From positions 1 through 58,932 of the forward strand of contig QHYM01000125.1 in the NCBI GenBank assembly GCA_003223295.1: 58,932 nt of DNA, read 5' to 3'. The DNA comes from Acidobacteriota bacterium. GTDB taxonomy: Bacteria; Acidobacteriota; Terriglobia; Acidiferrales; UBA7541. The translations under genes were made by a program, and so were the position numbers. The notes beneath the pieces were generated by a model. The model did not search any database. It was not told where the DNA came from and saw only the letters and a list, made by a program, of their open reading frames with translations. Below are positions 17,651-26,225 of this stretch, in pieces (positions within the stretch are counted from its first letter, which is position 1; each line of letters starts with the position of its first letter).

Positions 17651-18868
17651 ATGGCAGAGAAGCGTGGCGCCACGCTACGATATAGAACAGTTCTGGGCTT
17701 GTGCGCGACGCTCGTGTGCTTTGGCTGCAACGGGAGTTCGATGTCCCCTCCGCCGCCTCCTCCCCCGCCCACGTTGCAGGTCGAACTGGTTTCCGTGGCC
17801 AGTGGTTTTGCGAACCCGCTCGATATCCAACCGGCTGGTGACGGCTCCGGACGCCTCTTTGTGGTTGAACAGGGCGGACGGATCAAGATCATCCAAAATG
17901 GCGGCGTTCTCGGCACGCCCTACCTCGATGTTTCAGCACTGATTGTCTCCGGAGGAGAACAGGGACTGCTGGGGCTCGCTTTTCATCCAAATTACAGTTC
18001 GAACGGCTGCTTTTATGTCAATTACACCACAACGCGCCTGAATGGCGCTCTTCAGACCGCAATATCGGAATTTCGCGCGGCCCCGGGCGCGAACACGGTG
18101 AACACTACCAGCGAGAATGTTCTTTTCACCGTGGATCAGCCGGAATCAAATCACAACGGAGGCGGGCTGGCGTTTGGCAACGACGGCTTCCTGTACATCG
18201 GTCTAGGCGACGGTGGAGGCGCGGGCGACCAGCATGGCACGATTGGAAATGGACAGGACACTACCACGCGGCTGGGCAAAATCCTGCGTATCCGAGTGGA
18301 CTGCAACGGGACGTACAGCATCCCGACAGATAATCCATTCGTCGCGCAGGCAGCTGCCGCCAAAGAGATTTGGTTGCGTGGGCTGCGCAATCCCTTTCGA
18401 TTCTCCATCGATCATGCAACAGGAAATTTGTGGATTGGCGACGTGGGCCAGAATTCGTTCGAAGAAGTGGATCGGCTCACGCCGCAGCAGGGAGGCGCAA
18501 ATCTCGGCTGGCGATGCAAAGAGGGCACTCACAATTTCAATTTTACCTCCAATTGCCAGACGGCGACCTTGCTCGATCCGATCTTCGACTACGACCATTC
18601 GCAGGGTGACGACACCGTGATCGGAGGCTACGTTTATCACGGAGCAAACATGTCGGGGCTCACTGGCAACTACATTTTCGGGGATTTTATCAGCGGGCGC
18701 ATCTGGTCGCTGGCGCAAAACACTCAAGGCCAGTGGGTGCGAACTTTCCTGGTGAATGGCGGTGGCGGGGACCTCGCAGGTTTTGGCCAGGATGCAAGTG
18801 GTGAGCTATACGTGGCTCGGTATTCAAGCGGGGCTGTCGCGCGGCTCCACCAGGTCGGGACACCGTAA
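17651..18868 (+). CDS. PQQ-dependent glucose/sorbosone dehydrogenase-like protein
   Basis: 405 residues from ATG 17651, chosen because GGAGGAGG lies just before it (an upstream GTG at 17603 is unlikely). The N-terminus is a signal peptide ending in LVCFGC, a loose lipobox, followed by Cys-Asn-Gly and a run of eight prolines. The rest is a six-bladed beta-propeller of the GSDH family: GFANPLDIQPAGDGSGRLFVVEQGG, EQGLLGLAFHPNY, NHNGGGLAFGNDGFLYIGLGDGG, LRGLRNPFRFSID and WIGDVGQNSFEEVD. The family oxidises aldoses with PQQ; some members have other substrates. Likely periplasmic and membrane-tethered. Convergent with the acyl synthetase gene. Confidence 0.88.
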   Translation: MAEKRGATLRYRTVLGLCATLVCFGCNGSSMSPPPPPPPPTLQVELVSVASGFANPLDIQPAGDGSGRLFVVEQGGRIKIIQNGGVLGTPYLDVSALIVSGGEQGLLGLAFHPNYSSNGCFYVNYTTTRLNGALQTAISEFRAAPGANTVNTTSENVLFTVDQPESNHNGGGLAFGNDGFLYIGLGDGGGAGDQHGTIGNGQDTTTRLGKILRIRVDCNGTYSIPTDNPFVAQAAAAKEIWLRGLRNPFRFSIDHATGNLWIGDVGQNSFEEVDRLTPQQGGANLGWRCKEGTHNFNFTSNCQTATLLDPIFDYDHSQGDDTVIGGYVYHGANMSGLTGNYIFGDFISGRIWSLAQNTQGQWVRTFLVNGGGGDLAGFGQDASGELYVARYSSGAVARLHQVGTP

Positions 18869-18963
18869 GGCTACTCACACACATTTCGCGGTAGGGATTC
18901 TCTTTCTGAAGAACGCACAGTAGAGACGTCCTGCTTAAACAGCATGGAGTTTTCGGGTTTGCT

Positions 18964-21507
18964 CTAGAGGCTTTGGACTAGGGATTCAAGCTGGCGAGCG
19001 AGTTCCTCGGGGGGAGTGCCCGGAGCGAAGGTGACGGGCGCGCCGATTCGAACGGTAATTTCGCCAAGGTGAGCGAGCCGGCGGTGTTCGCGCTTCATTT
19101 GCCAGACGCCATCGAGACGCATGGGGACGATGGGAATGCGGAGATTCTCGGCGAGCAATCCGATGCCGGATTGAAAGGTCGCCGTGCGGCCGTCTTCGGA
19201 GTCGTTCACTTCACCTTCGGGAAAAATGAGCAGACTATAGCCGCGATCAACCGATTCGCCGGCGAAGCGGAAGCTTTCCCGAAATCCGGAGAATTGCGGG
19301 AGCGGAAAAACGTTGAAGAGGGCGGTGACTAACCAGTAGCCAAGTTGGTATGCGCAGCGCTTTGCGAAAAACCAGTCGCGCGGCGGGCGAAGCATCCTTT
19401 GCAGGCTTTCACCGCCCATCGCTGCGGCGAGGCAGTGGCGGAATCGCAGCGGGAGCGCGGCGAGGATTAACCCGATATCGGCGCGGCGCGTGATGTGGTT
19501 GGACACCACAAGGACAGGGCCGCGAAGACCGCGCAGATTCTCGCGGCCCACAATTTTCGGATGCGCCAGAATCTGCGTGGCGGGCCAGACCAGAGCGTAG
19601 TAGACCGCCAACCGGAACCACCGAACGGGCTCCCTTTGGGCCCAACGCGGATAGACATACTCGGCGCGGCGTGCGGAGGGTTGCTGCAGGAGGCGCTCGA
19701 CGTCGGCCGCAGTTTTGGCCTCGGCAAAGGCGGTTTCATTTAGTTCCACGTGGAACGTTTCTTCCAGGGCGCTCATTAGCTCGACGCGATCGAGAGAAGA
19801 GAGACTCAGATCGTTTTCGAGATGATTGGAAGCGGGGCCAGAGTGAGTGAATTTGGCCAGTACTTCGCCGAACGTGCTCAGATTTGCCCTTGGTGCGGTT
19901 GCGGCGTGACGTGCTCCAAAGATTTCCGCAGCGCGAGCGGCGATGGCCGGCAGGCGCGGCTTACCCGTGGACGTCCGAGGAAAATCCAGCTCTGGCCACA
20001 GGAACCACTGCTGAATGCGCTGGTATTCGGCCAGCGAGGTATTGGCCCCATCAATGGCCGCACGCGCAGCAGACTGGTTCGAATCCTGCATCAGAAGAAC
20101 GGCGCACGGTTCGGCGTTGCCCGCGCGTTCGCATGGAATGATTACGCAATCGCGTACACCGTGCTGTTTGCGCACGGCGGCTTCGAGATCCTCGGGATAG
20201 ATGTTCAAGCCCGCCGGCGTGACGATGACATTTTTTTTGCGCCCCCGAAAGCGCAGATTGCCTTCGGCGTCCAATTCCCCCAGGTCGCCGGTGTGCAGCC
20301 AACCCTCTTTGCTGGACGGCTGGAGAGCGCCACTTTTCCAGTAGCCTGCTGTGACGTTTTCTCCGCGCACGAGGATTTCTCCGTCCTCCGCAAGCTTGCA
20401 CTCACGGTCTGGAAGAACCTTGCCGAGGGAGCCTTCAGTGGCGCGAAAGGGATGATTCAGGCTGATGAGCGAGGCGGTTTCGGTCATGCCGTATCCCTGA
20501 ACTACCGCGTAGCCCATGCGCTTGAAAAAATTCTCCGTGTCGTTTGAGAGCGCGGCACCGCCGGAGATGAAGGCCCAGAATTTCCAGCCAAAGCCGCGAT
20601 GAATGCCGCGGAACATCCACGCGCGCCGAAGGAATTTTCGCCCGTTTGCCCGTTCGAGCGTGCGACGCAACCACTGCGATTTGCGGCACGCTTCCTGTTC
20701 GCGCTCCAGCCCTGCTTTTAAGAGATCGAGCATCCGCGGTACGGCGATGAGCGCGGTGGCGCACTCGCGCTTCACGTTTCGAATGATTTCCTTGGGATTC
20801 GTGGAGGGCTCGAAAACAATGGTTGCGCCAAGCAGGGGCGGAACAAACAGCGCCATGAATTGACCGAAGACGTGACTCAAAGGAACGAGCGTTGCGAAAC
20901 GCAAGGGGTGAAGCCAGCGCTCATATTTTCGATATTCCTCGATGCCGCGCTCGAGCGGCTCGAGGTTCGCGAGGAAATTTCCGTGCGTCAGAACAACGCC
21001 CCGTGGCTCGGCCGTGGTTCCGGAGGTGTAAAGAATCTCAGCAATCGTGTCTCGCGAAGAAGCTTCGCCGGGATCAACTGCCGTACTTGTTTTAGGCTCC
21101 GGCATCGCAGAAACATCTTTGAGATCGTTGATCACCAGCGAAGGAGGGCTACCGGGAGGCGCAGTGAGCTGGCGGTCGCGCAGGATCAGCTTTACACCTG
21201 CATCCTTGATGGCCCGCTGAACGAAATCGGGAGATGCTGCAGAGTCGATCGGAACAACGACTGCGCCGCGCAAAAGAAGGCCCCAGAAGCACACAACCCA
21301 CTCGGCGGAGTTAGGGCCCCACAGAAGGGCGCGATCTCCGGGCCCAATTCCGCGGGCGGCGAGCGCGTGACTCCAAAACATGGCGTTAGCGGACAAATCC
21401 GCATACGTCAGCTTTTCGCTGCGGTACCCGCGTGTTTGGACGACGGCGACATCACCGGCGAAGCGGGCAAAATCATCGAAGAGAGTGAGCAGATTTCGTC
21501 GGGGCAT
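18964..21507 (-). CDS. Fused acyl-ACP synthetase, acyl carrier protein and acyltransferase
   Basis: About 847 residues from ATG 21507; the frame is open to 21612, but the family starts near NLLTLFDDFA. Domain 1 (about 1-510) is an AMP-forming synthetase with ILYTSGTTAEPRGVVLTHGN, QGYGMTETASL and WLHTGDLGELD. Domain 2 (about 555-625) is an acyl carrier protein with the phosphopantetheine Ser in LSSLDRVELM. Domain 3 (about 670-847) is a PlsC-type acyltransferase with IFPEGEVND. Its first motif reads NHITRRAD, spacing His and Asp by five residues instead of four. Such fusions activate an acyl group, hold it on the ACP and transfer it to a lysophospholipid or related acceptor. Confidence 0.88.
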   Translation of the reverse strand: MPRRNLLTLFDDFARFAGDVAVVQTRGYRSEKLTYADLSANAMFWSHALAARGIGPGDRALLWGPNSAEWVVCFWGLLLRGAVVVPIDSAASPDFVQRAIKDAGVKLILRDRQLTAPPGSPPSLVINDLKDVSAMPEPKTSTAVDPGEASSRDTIAEILYTSGTTAEPRGVVLTHGNFLANLEPLERGIEEYRKYERWLHPLRFATLVPLSHVFGQFMALFVPPLLGATIVFEPSTNPKEIIRNVKRECATALIAVPRMLDLLKAGLEREQEACRKSQWLRRTLERANGRKFLRRAWMFRGIHRGFGWKFWAFISGGAALSNDTENFFKRMGYAVVQGYGMTETASLISLNHPFRATEGSLGKVLPDRECKLAEDGEILVRGENVTAGYWKSGALQPSSKEGWLHTGDLGELDAEGNLRFRGRKKNVIVTPAGLNIYPEDLEAAVRKQHGVRDCVIIPCERAGNAEPCAVLLMQDSNQSAARAAIDGANTSLAEYQRIQQWFLWPELDFPRTSTGKPRLPAIAARAAEIFGARHAATAPRANLSTFGEVLAKFTHSGPASNHLENDLSLSSLDRVELMSALEETFHVELNETAFAEAKTAADVERLLQQPSARRAEYVYPRWAQREPVRWFRLAVYYALVWPATQILAHPKIVGRENLRGLRGPVLVVSNHITRRADIGLILAALPLRFRHCLAAAMGGESLQRMLRPPRDWFFAKRCAYQLGYWLVTALFNVFPLPQFSGFRESFRFAGESVDRGYSLLIFPEGEVNDSEDGRTATFQSGIGLLAENLRIPIVPMRLDGVWQMKREHRRLAHLGEITVRIGAPVTFAPGTPPEELARQLESLVQSL

Positions 21508-21787
21508 AAACGCCTTAGTTTCTTTGCTTTGGCCAGGCGTTGATTCTAACTCCGAAGTTCGTCGAGAGACGCGCGGCGGCGTCAGACATTCCATTTCAAT
21601 GATTGGTGGCATCTTAGTGAAAGGTGCATTTCCCGTGCCAGTTCTGGGAGCAATTGCACAAAGTTACCGAAAGGAAGCGCGTGGATTTCTCGGGTTCTCG
21701 GGTACAATAGAATTACAGTCTCAGGTGTTCGATGAGACTCTGGGGCCTCGGTGTACCCCTATCCAAATTTGTAATTAAGTGAGGAAA

Positions 21788-22915
21788 ATGCCGGTACCAG
21801 TTTCACAAATGTGGACGGTTGCGACCTACGTCCTGAAGCAAAAGCTGCAAGGACGCAAGCGCTATCCCTTCGTGCTGATGCTCGAACCCTTGTTCCGCTG
21901 CAATCTGGCTTGCGCGGGCTGTGGAAAGATTCAGTATCCCGCGCACATCCTGAAAAAGGAATTGTCGCCCGAGGAATGCTTCAAAGCCGTGGACGAGTGC
22001 GGCACGCCGATGGTTTCGATCCCCGGCGGCGAACCGCTGATGCATTCTGAAATCGAGAAGATTGTGGAAGGGCTGGTGCTCCGGAAAAAGTACATTTACC
22101 TCTGCACCAATGCCCTGCTGCTGAAAGAAAAACTGCATCTCTTCAAGCCGAGCAAGTACCTGACATTTTCTGTGCATGTGGATGGTCAGAAAGAGCACCA
22201 CGATTTTTCAGTGTGCCGCGAAGGGGGCTACGACTTGGCCCTGGACGGCGTCAAGGATGCACTGAAACGCGGCTTCCGCGTCACCACCAACACCACGCTC
22301 TTCGATGGGGCCGATCCCAAGAGCGTCCGCGCCTTCTTCGACGAAATGATGGAGATTGGCGTCGAGGGCATGATGCTTTCGCCGGGGTACTCCTACGATA
22401 AAGCTCCGGATCAAAAGCACTTCCTGGGGCGCGCGCGCACGCGGCGGTTGTTCCGCGCGATCCTGGCGAACCGCAAGAAGAGCTGGAAATTCAACCAGTC
22501 GCCTCTCTTCCTAGAATTCCTGATGGGCAAGCGCAACTATGCCTGCACGCCATGGGGCATGCCCACGTACAACGTCTTCGGCTGGCAGAAACCTTGCTAT
22601 CTACTGCAGGACGGCTATACCGATACGTTTCAAGAGCTGCTGGACTCCACGGAATGGGAGAACTATGGCACGGAGTCTGGTAATCCCAAGTGCGCCAACT
22701 GCATGGTGCACAGCGGTTACGAGGCTTCCGCGGTCGACTACACGTTCAGTGGCTGGCGCGGCATTTGGGCTACCGTGAAAGCAAGCTTATCGACGACGTA
22801 CTCCGATCCGGACGCTTTTGCCATGTTGGATGAGCCGGTGAAACCCGTGCATTCCTACAATCCGCTGGTGCAAATCGAAACCGGCAAGGGCCAGTTTGAG
22901 GAGACCCATGTATGA
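21788..22915 (+). CDS. hpnH: Adenosyl-hopene transferase HpnH (radical SAM)
   Basis: 375 residues from ATG 21788. The upstream GTG 21779 overlaps the GAGG ribosome-binding sequence, and family members begin near this Met. The radical-SAM cluster motif CNLACAGC (C-x3-C-x2-C) lies at residues about 37-44, followed by GKIQYPAH, SIPGGEPLMH and CTNALLL, all typical of HpnH. A Cys-rich C-terminal region (YACTPWGMPTYN, PKCANCMVHSGYE) matches the family. HpnH joins 5'-deoxyadenosine to squalene-derived hopene, the first step of C35 bacteriohopanepolyol synthesis, so the organism makes extended hopanoids. A possible -10 box TACAAT lies at 21703-21708. It overlaps the next gene by 4 bases. Confidence 0.95.
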   Translation: MPVPVSQMWTVATYVLKQKLQGRKRYPFVLMLEPLFRCNLACAGCGKIQYPAHILKKELSPEECFKAVDECGTPMVSIPGGEPLMHSEIEKIVEGLVLRKKYIYLCTNALLLKEKLHLFKPSKYLTFSVHVDGQKEHHDFSVCREGGYDLALDGVKDALKRGFRVTTNTTLFDGADPKSVRAFFDEMMEIGVEGMMLSPGYSYDKAPDQKHFLGRARTRRLFRAILANRKKSWKFNQSPLFLEFLMGKRNYACTPWGMPTYNVFGWQKPCYLLQDGYTDTFQELLDSTEWENYGTESGNPKCANCMVHSGYEASAVDYTFSGWRGIWATVKASLSTTYSDPDAFAMLDEPVKPVHSYNPLVQIETGKGQFEETHV

Positions 22916-23361
22916 GTGGTCCCCGGCACGCAGACCGTCCTAGCCACACCGAAGGGTCTCCGCTGGATCCGGATCACCTGGAGGTGGCCCCAGGAACGGC
23001 ACATGAAACGGTGCAGGGCTGGGTTCCGCAGCTTGCTAGTGAAGATGAATTGCGCATTGCCTTGGAAAAAGCGTTCGATTATCGAGGCGATGTGACGCTG
23101 ACGCTCAAAGATAATTCAAAAATCGAGGGTTACGTCTTTGATCGCGTTGCAGGGGATTCTCTTACCAGCAGTTTCGTCCGCGTGATGCCCAAGGATGCTA
23201 GTCAAAAACTGAAGGTGGCATACGCCAATATTGCGGCACTTGCCTTTACAGGAAGAGACACTGCGGTGGGCAAGGGCTGGGAAGCCTGGGTTCGCAAGTA
23301 TTGGCAAAAAAAGGCCTCGGGTGAGGGGGATTTGAGCCTCGAACCCGAATCCCTCGAATAG
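22912..23361 (+). CDS. Conserved-type hypothetical protein co-translated with hpnH
   Basis: 149 residues; its ATG overlaps the hpnH stop (ATGA), so translation is coupled. The first 40 residues are polar and Pro-rich. Residues about 45-135 form a compact domain: a helix (DELRIALEKAFDY), then a beta-rich region DVTLTLKDNSKIEGYVFDR ... SFVRVMPKD ... LKVAYANIAALAFTGRDTA, ending in WEAWVRKYWQKK. The beta pattern loosely recalls a small SH3- or Sm-like barrel, but no family is recognised. No signal peptide or membrane span. The operon position suggests a role in hopanoid synthesis or its control, which is inference only. Confidence 0.75.
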   Translation: MSGPRHADRPSHTEGSPLDPDHLEVAPGTAHETVQGWVPQLASEDELRIALEKAFDYRGDVTLTLKDNSKIEGYVFDRVAGDSLTSSFVRVMPKDASQKLKVAYANIAALAFTGRDTAVGKGWEAWVRKYWQKKASGEGDLSLEPESLE

Positions 23362-23399
23362 GGCCTTGATAGTCATCGTTCTGCGCCCTTCAGACCTGC

Positions 23400-23580
23400 A
23401 AGCACCGCTTAAGCCTTTTATTTTTAATAAGTTAGAATATATCCCCAATGGTCCCCTGTGTGTGGTTCTGCGTGGACAAACCCTCCGTTTTATGGTAGTT
23501 TATTACTAGCGTTTGTTGCTCTTGTATTACCTTTTGACTCGTTCGAGGGGCTGCAAGGACAAACTTTGCGGCCTTTTTTT
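23400..23580 (+). ncRNA. Candidate small RNA or leader ending at an intrinsic terminator
   Basis: The 450-base gap after the hpnH operon contains an AT-rich stretch at about 23410-23446 with a possible -10 box (TAGAAT in TTAGAATATAT). About 100-130 bases later there is a strong terminator (23549-23580). No open reading frame with a ribosome-binding site lies between them. It could be a stable small RNA, or only the read-through end of the hpnH transcript. No known RNA family was recognised. From 23581 to 23812 nothing else is seen. Confidence 0.35.
23549..23580 (+). terminator. Strong intrinsic terminator
   Basis: A 10-bp stem, GGCTGCAAGG (23549-23558) with CTTTGCGGCC (23564-23573), including two G-U pairs, has a 5-base loop and is followed by seven T (23574-23580). 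It lies 188 bases after the gene co-translated with hpnH. Confidence 0.9.
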
Positions 23581-23812
23581 ACGGGCGGGAGGCAGTCGCG
23601 GCGTGACTGCCGCCGGAGTACCAAGCAGACGGACCAAGAGAGGCAAAGCAATTCTCATTGACAAGGTAGTGTAAGTGAAGGAACAAGGCACGGTGAAGCA
23701 GGCAGAGAACGTCGTAAGCCTCTAGCCTGTTTTGGCGGCCCTGGTCGCGGCCAGGGCTTCACTCCAAGATTCGAATCGCGATTTTAGACCGAGCGTGGTC
23801 AAGGAGGACGTT

Positions 23813-24064
23813 GTGCAAGTAATGCAGGAAGGTCAGACCATCAAACATGAAGTGTACGGCTTGGGAATCGTCACCGCTTCCGACCTGGAGCGCACTTCCG
23901 TGGATTTTGACGACCATGGTCCCAAGCTGTTTGTTACCAGCATCATGACTGCCGAACTGATCGGCGAAGCTCCGGCCACTCCGCCAAAGACCAAGCGCCG
24001 TCGCAAAGCTTCCGCAGCAGCCAAGGCTGCCAAGAAAGCGGCAGCAGCTGCCAGCCGTTCCTGA
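23813..24064 (+). CDS. Small tudor/SH3-like protein with histone-H1-like basic tail
   Basis: 83 residues from GTG 23813, chosen because AAGGAGG (23801-23807) is 5 bases before it; the next ATG (23822) is too far. Residues 5-50 (GQTIKHEVYGLGIVTASDLERTSVDFDDHGPKLF in outline: G-x-x-V/I-x-H...G-x-G-x-V...V-x-F...G-x-K-x-F) follow the pattern of the small beta-barrel at the C-terminus of UvrD/PcrA helicases that binds RNA polymerase. Residues 58-83 form a Lys/Ala/Arg tail (KTKRRRKASAAAKAAKKAAAA) like histone H1 or bacterial HctB. A nucleoid- or transcription-associated protein is inferred. Confidence 0.72.
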   Translation: MQVMQEGQTIKHEVYGLGIVTASDLERTSVDFDDHGPKLFVTSIMTAELIGEAPATPPKTKRRRKASAAAKAAKKAAAAASRS

Positions 24065-24181
24065 GCCTCAAAGCCTCATTCTGATTCACCGTAGACACTT
24101 CTTTGCGCCGATTTGGCGCAGGGGTGTGTTTGCAGTCGTTTTGTCCACAAACTCGCGGGACTGTGGTAGCTTTGGAGCCGC

Positions 24182-24406
24182 ATGAGGCGCTTCGTCATCA
24201 TTCTCGGCATCGTCCTTTTGGTTGCCGGCGTTGCGGGGCTGGTGCATCCCAACTTTAGCTATCACAAGCAGGAAGAAGTGGCGAAGATTGGACCGATCAA
24301 AGCCACTATGGATGAAGAGAAGACCGCGCAAATTCCTGCCGCAGTCTCCATCGTGCTGCTTGTCTCTGGAATCGGCCTGGTTTTGCTTGGTCCGCGCATC
24401 AAGTAG
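24182..24406 (+). CDS. Small two-helix membrane protein (DUF3185-like)
   Basis: 74 residues. Helix 1 at residues 3-22 (FVIILGIVLLVAGVAGLV), a short charged loop with SYHKQEEVAKIGPIKA and MDEEKTAQIP, helix 2 at about 53-70 (AVSIVLLVSGIGLVLLG). The arrangement, with a Lys/Glu loop carrying IGPIKAT, resembles small inner-membrane proteins of the DUF3185 kind. Function unknown. The start follows GGAGCCGC. A TGCGCC/GGCGCA hairpin (24104-24120) separates it from the previous gene. It converges with lipA across a 213-base gap in which nothing is recognised. Confidence 0.72.
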   Translation: MRRFVIILGIVLLVAGVAGLVHPNFSYHKQEEVAKIGPIKATMDEEKTAQIPAAVSIVLLVSGIGLVLLGPRIK

Positions 24407-24619
24407 TTCTTCGTTCTGTGTTTACCGAGGCCCTGGATTATCCAGCCTCCTCTCTTGGCTCTTGCTGCTTCGAACTCAAATTGAATTATTTCGTCGAAAG
24501 AGCACAAGGGTTTTGACAACGTCATTCCGACGGTTGTGCGCGACGGCCGCGCCGAAATAAGAGAAGGAATCAACGCAGTTTTTTGGCCGGCTGTTGGAAA
24601 GAGAGCTGAGGGGGCGAGT

Positions 24620-25540
24620 CTATCTGCTGGCAGATTCGCTTTGGTCGAAGGCGTGATAGGAAGAACGGACCAGCGGACCAGATTCCACGTGTTTGAAGCC
24701 CATGGCTTCGCCGAGAATTTTGTATTCCGCGAACTCATCGGGATGGACGTAGCGCACGATGGGAAGGTGCTCGCGCGTAGGCTGGAGGTATTGCCCGAGC
24801 GTCAGGATGTTGGTGCCCTGGGCGGCGAGTTCCTGCATCGTGGATAGTACTTCGTCTTTCTCTTCGCCGAGTCCCAGCATCATCCCGGTTTTCGTGGGCA
24901 CTTCGGGATGCGCTTCTTTCGCGCGCCGCAACAACTCGAGCGACCTTTCGTAAACCGCACCTTTGCGCACCTGGCGGTAAAGACGAGGCACCGTCTCCGT
25001 GTTGTGGTTAAGAACATCCGGCTGCGCCCCCAGCACGATATCTAGCGCCTTCCAATCGCCTCGGAAATCCGGGATCAGGACTTCCACTTTGCACCCCGGC
25101 ACGCGCCTGCGAATCTCTTCGATGGTGCGCGCGAAAATGTGCGCGCCGCCGTCAGGCTGGTCATCGCGATTCACACTGGTAACTACGGCATAGCGCAAGC
25201 CCATCTTTGCCACGGCGTCGGCCACGCGATGGGGCTCATCCTCGTCAGGAGGCCCCACGGGCTTGCCCGAGGGCACGGCGCAAAAACCGCACGCGCGTGT
25301 GCAAATGTCGCCCAAAACCATGAATGTGGCGGCGCCGTGTTCCCAGCATTCGCCCATGTTGGGGCAGCGCGCGCTTTCGCACACGGTGTGCAGGTCCAGG
25401 GTGCGCATCAGGCGCTTCAGGTCCTGGAAGCGCTCCCCTCCAAAAAACCTGACGCGCAGCCAATCGGGCCGCGGATGAGCGTCCGGCGGCGGCACCGGAG
25501 GAGCCGGTGAATTGGAGAGAATGTGAAAGGGCGAGGCCAT
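24620..25540 (-). CDS. lipA: Lipoyl synthase
   Basis: 306 residues. The auxiliary cluster Cys residues are in CESARCPNMGEC (C-x4-C-x5-C) and the radical-SAM cluster in CTRACGFC (C-x3-C-x2-C). Further family motifs are VTSVNRDDQPDGG, VLIPDFRGD, NHNTETVPRLY, TKTGMMLGLGE and LGQYLQPTREHLP, and the C-terminal RSSYHAFDQ is diagnostic. It inserts two sulfurs into protein-bound octanoate to make the lipoyl group used by 2-oxoglutarate and pyruvate dehydrogenases, linking it functionally to sucA in this window. Full length. No lipB is adjacent. Confidence 0.96.
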   Translation of the reverse strand: MASPFHILSNSPAPPVPPPDAHPRPDWLRVRFFGGERFQDLKRLMRTLDLHTVCESARCPNMGECWEHGAATFMVLGDICTRACGFCAVPSGKPVGPPDEDEPHRVADAVAKMGLRYAVVTSVNRDDQPDGGAHIFARTIEEIRRRVPGCKVEVLIPDFRGDWKALDIVLGAQPDVLNHNTETVPRLYRQVRKGAVYERSLELLRRAKEAHPEVPTKTGMMLGLGEEKDEVLSTMQELAAQGTNILTLGQYLQPTREHLPIVRYVHPDEFAEYKILGEAMGFKHVESGPLVRSSYHAFDQSESASR

Positions 25541-25607
25541 GGCGTGTGCGCGAAACTCTTATTTTACGCGGTTCCAAGGCAGGCTACAAACCGTAGTGCG
25601 AAGCGCG

Positions 25608-26156
25608 CTATGGTCGTTTCGTTACGTCCAGAGAATCACCCGTTTGGTGATCGGAAATCTGGAAGCGCAGGAACACATGCACGGCGCTCAGCGCTTGGGG
25701 GTCTTTCGTCGTAATGCGGATTCGCGCTCCCCGCCCCGTATTCTCGACTTCGTATTGAATGGATTCGCGCAACTTCCGCATCTCCTCTGTGCCTGGCGGA
25801 TTCTGCGCATGAATCAGCATCGGTGCTGAGAAGTTTCCGGCTGCGAACATCGCGACAATGTGCTCGAGATGCGAGCGGATTTCGTCCCGGCTAGCAGTGT
25901 CCTGCGCGTCGTTGGCCTCCACCTCGATGGCTCCGCCATCCGCATAGAGCCTGAAATGATGTGTGGTTTTCTCATGGGAAAAGCCCATCACCTCATCCCC
26001 GCGCTGCTCCACCCCCTCATGGTGTTGGTCTCGGGATGACGGCTTCTGTTGGTAGTGGGCCGGGCACATCGGACTTGCTTGTGCTGCGGGCTTTTCCTGA
26101 GCAAGCGAGCTGAATACGCCAAAGGCCAGAATCACGGCTAGTGAGAAAACTTTCAT
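25608..26156 (-). CDS. Secreted hypothetical protein
   Basis: 182 residues. Residues 1-19 are a signal peptide (MKVFSLAVILAFGVFSSLAQ). A low-complexity His/Gln-rich stretch follows, then a compact domain from about residue 58: MGFSHEKTTHHFRLYADGGAIEVEAND, SRDEIRSHLEHIVAMFAAGNFSAPMLIH, RIRITTKDPQALSAVHVFLRFQISDHQTGD. The multiple His residues near the domain start could bind metal. I recall similar unannotated proteins in acidobacteria and proteobacteria but no defined function. It is between lipA and the MBL hydrolase on the same strand. Confidence 0.75.
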   Translation of the reverse strand: MKVFSLAVILAFGVFSSLAQEKPAAQASPMCPAHYQQKPSSRDQHHEGVEQRGDEVMGFSHEKTTHHFRLYADGGAIEVEANDAQDTASRDEIRSHLEHIVAMFAAGNFSAPMLIHAQNPPGTEEMRKLRESIQYEVENTGRGARIRITTKDPQALSAVHVFLRFQISDHQTGDSLDVTKRP

Positions 26157-26225
26157 TTCTTTGAACCTCTTAGCCCTTTGGACCCGTTAAGGGCTTAGAC
26201 GAACCAGGAGACAAAAGGGTATTCG

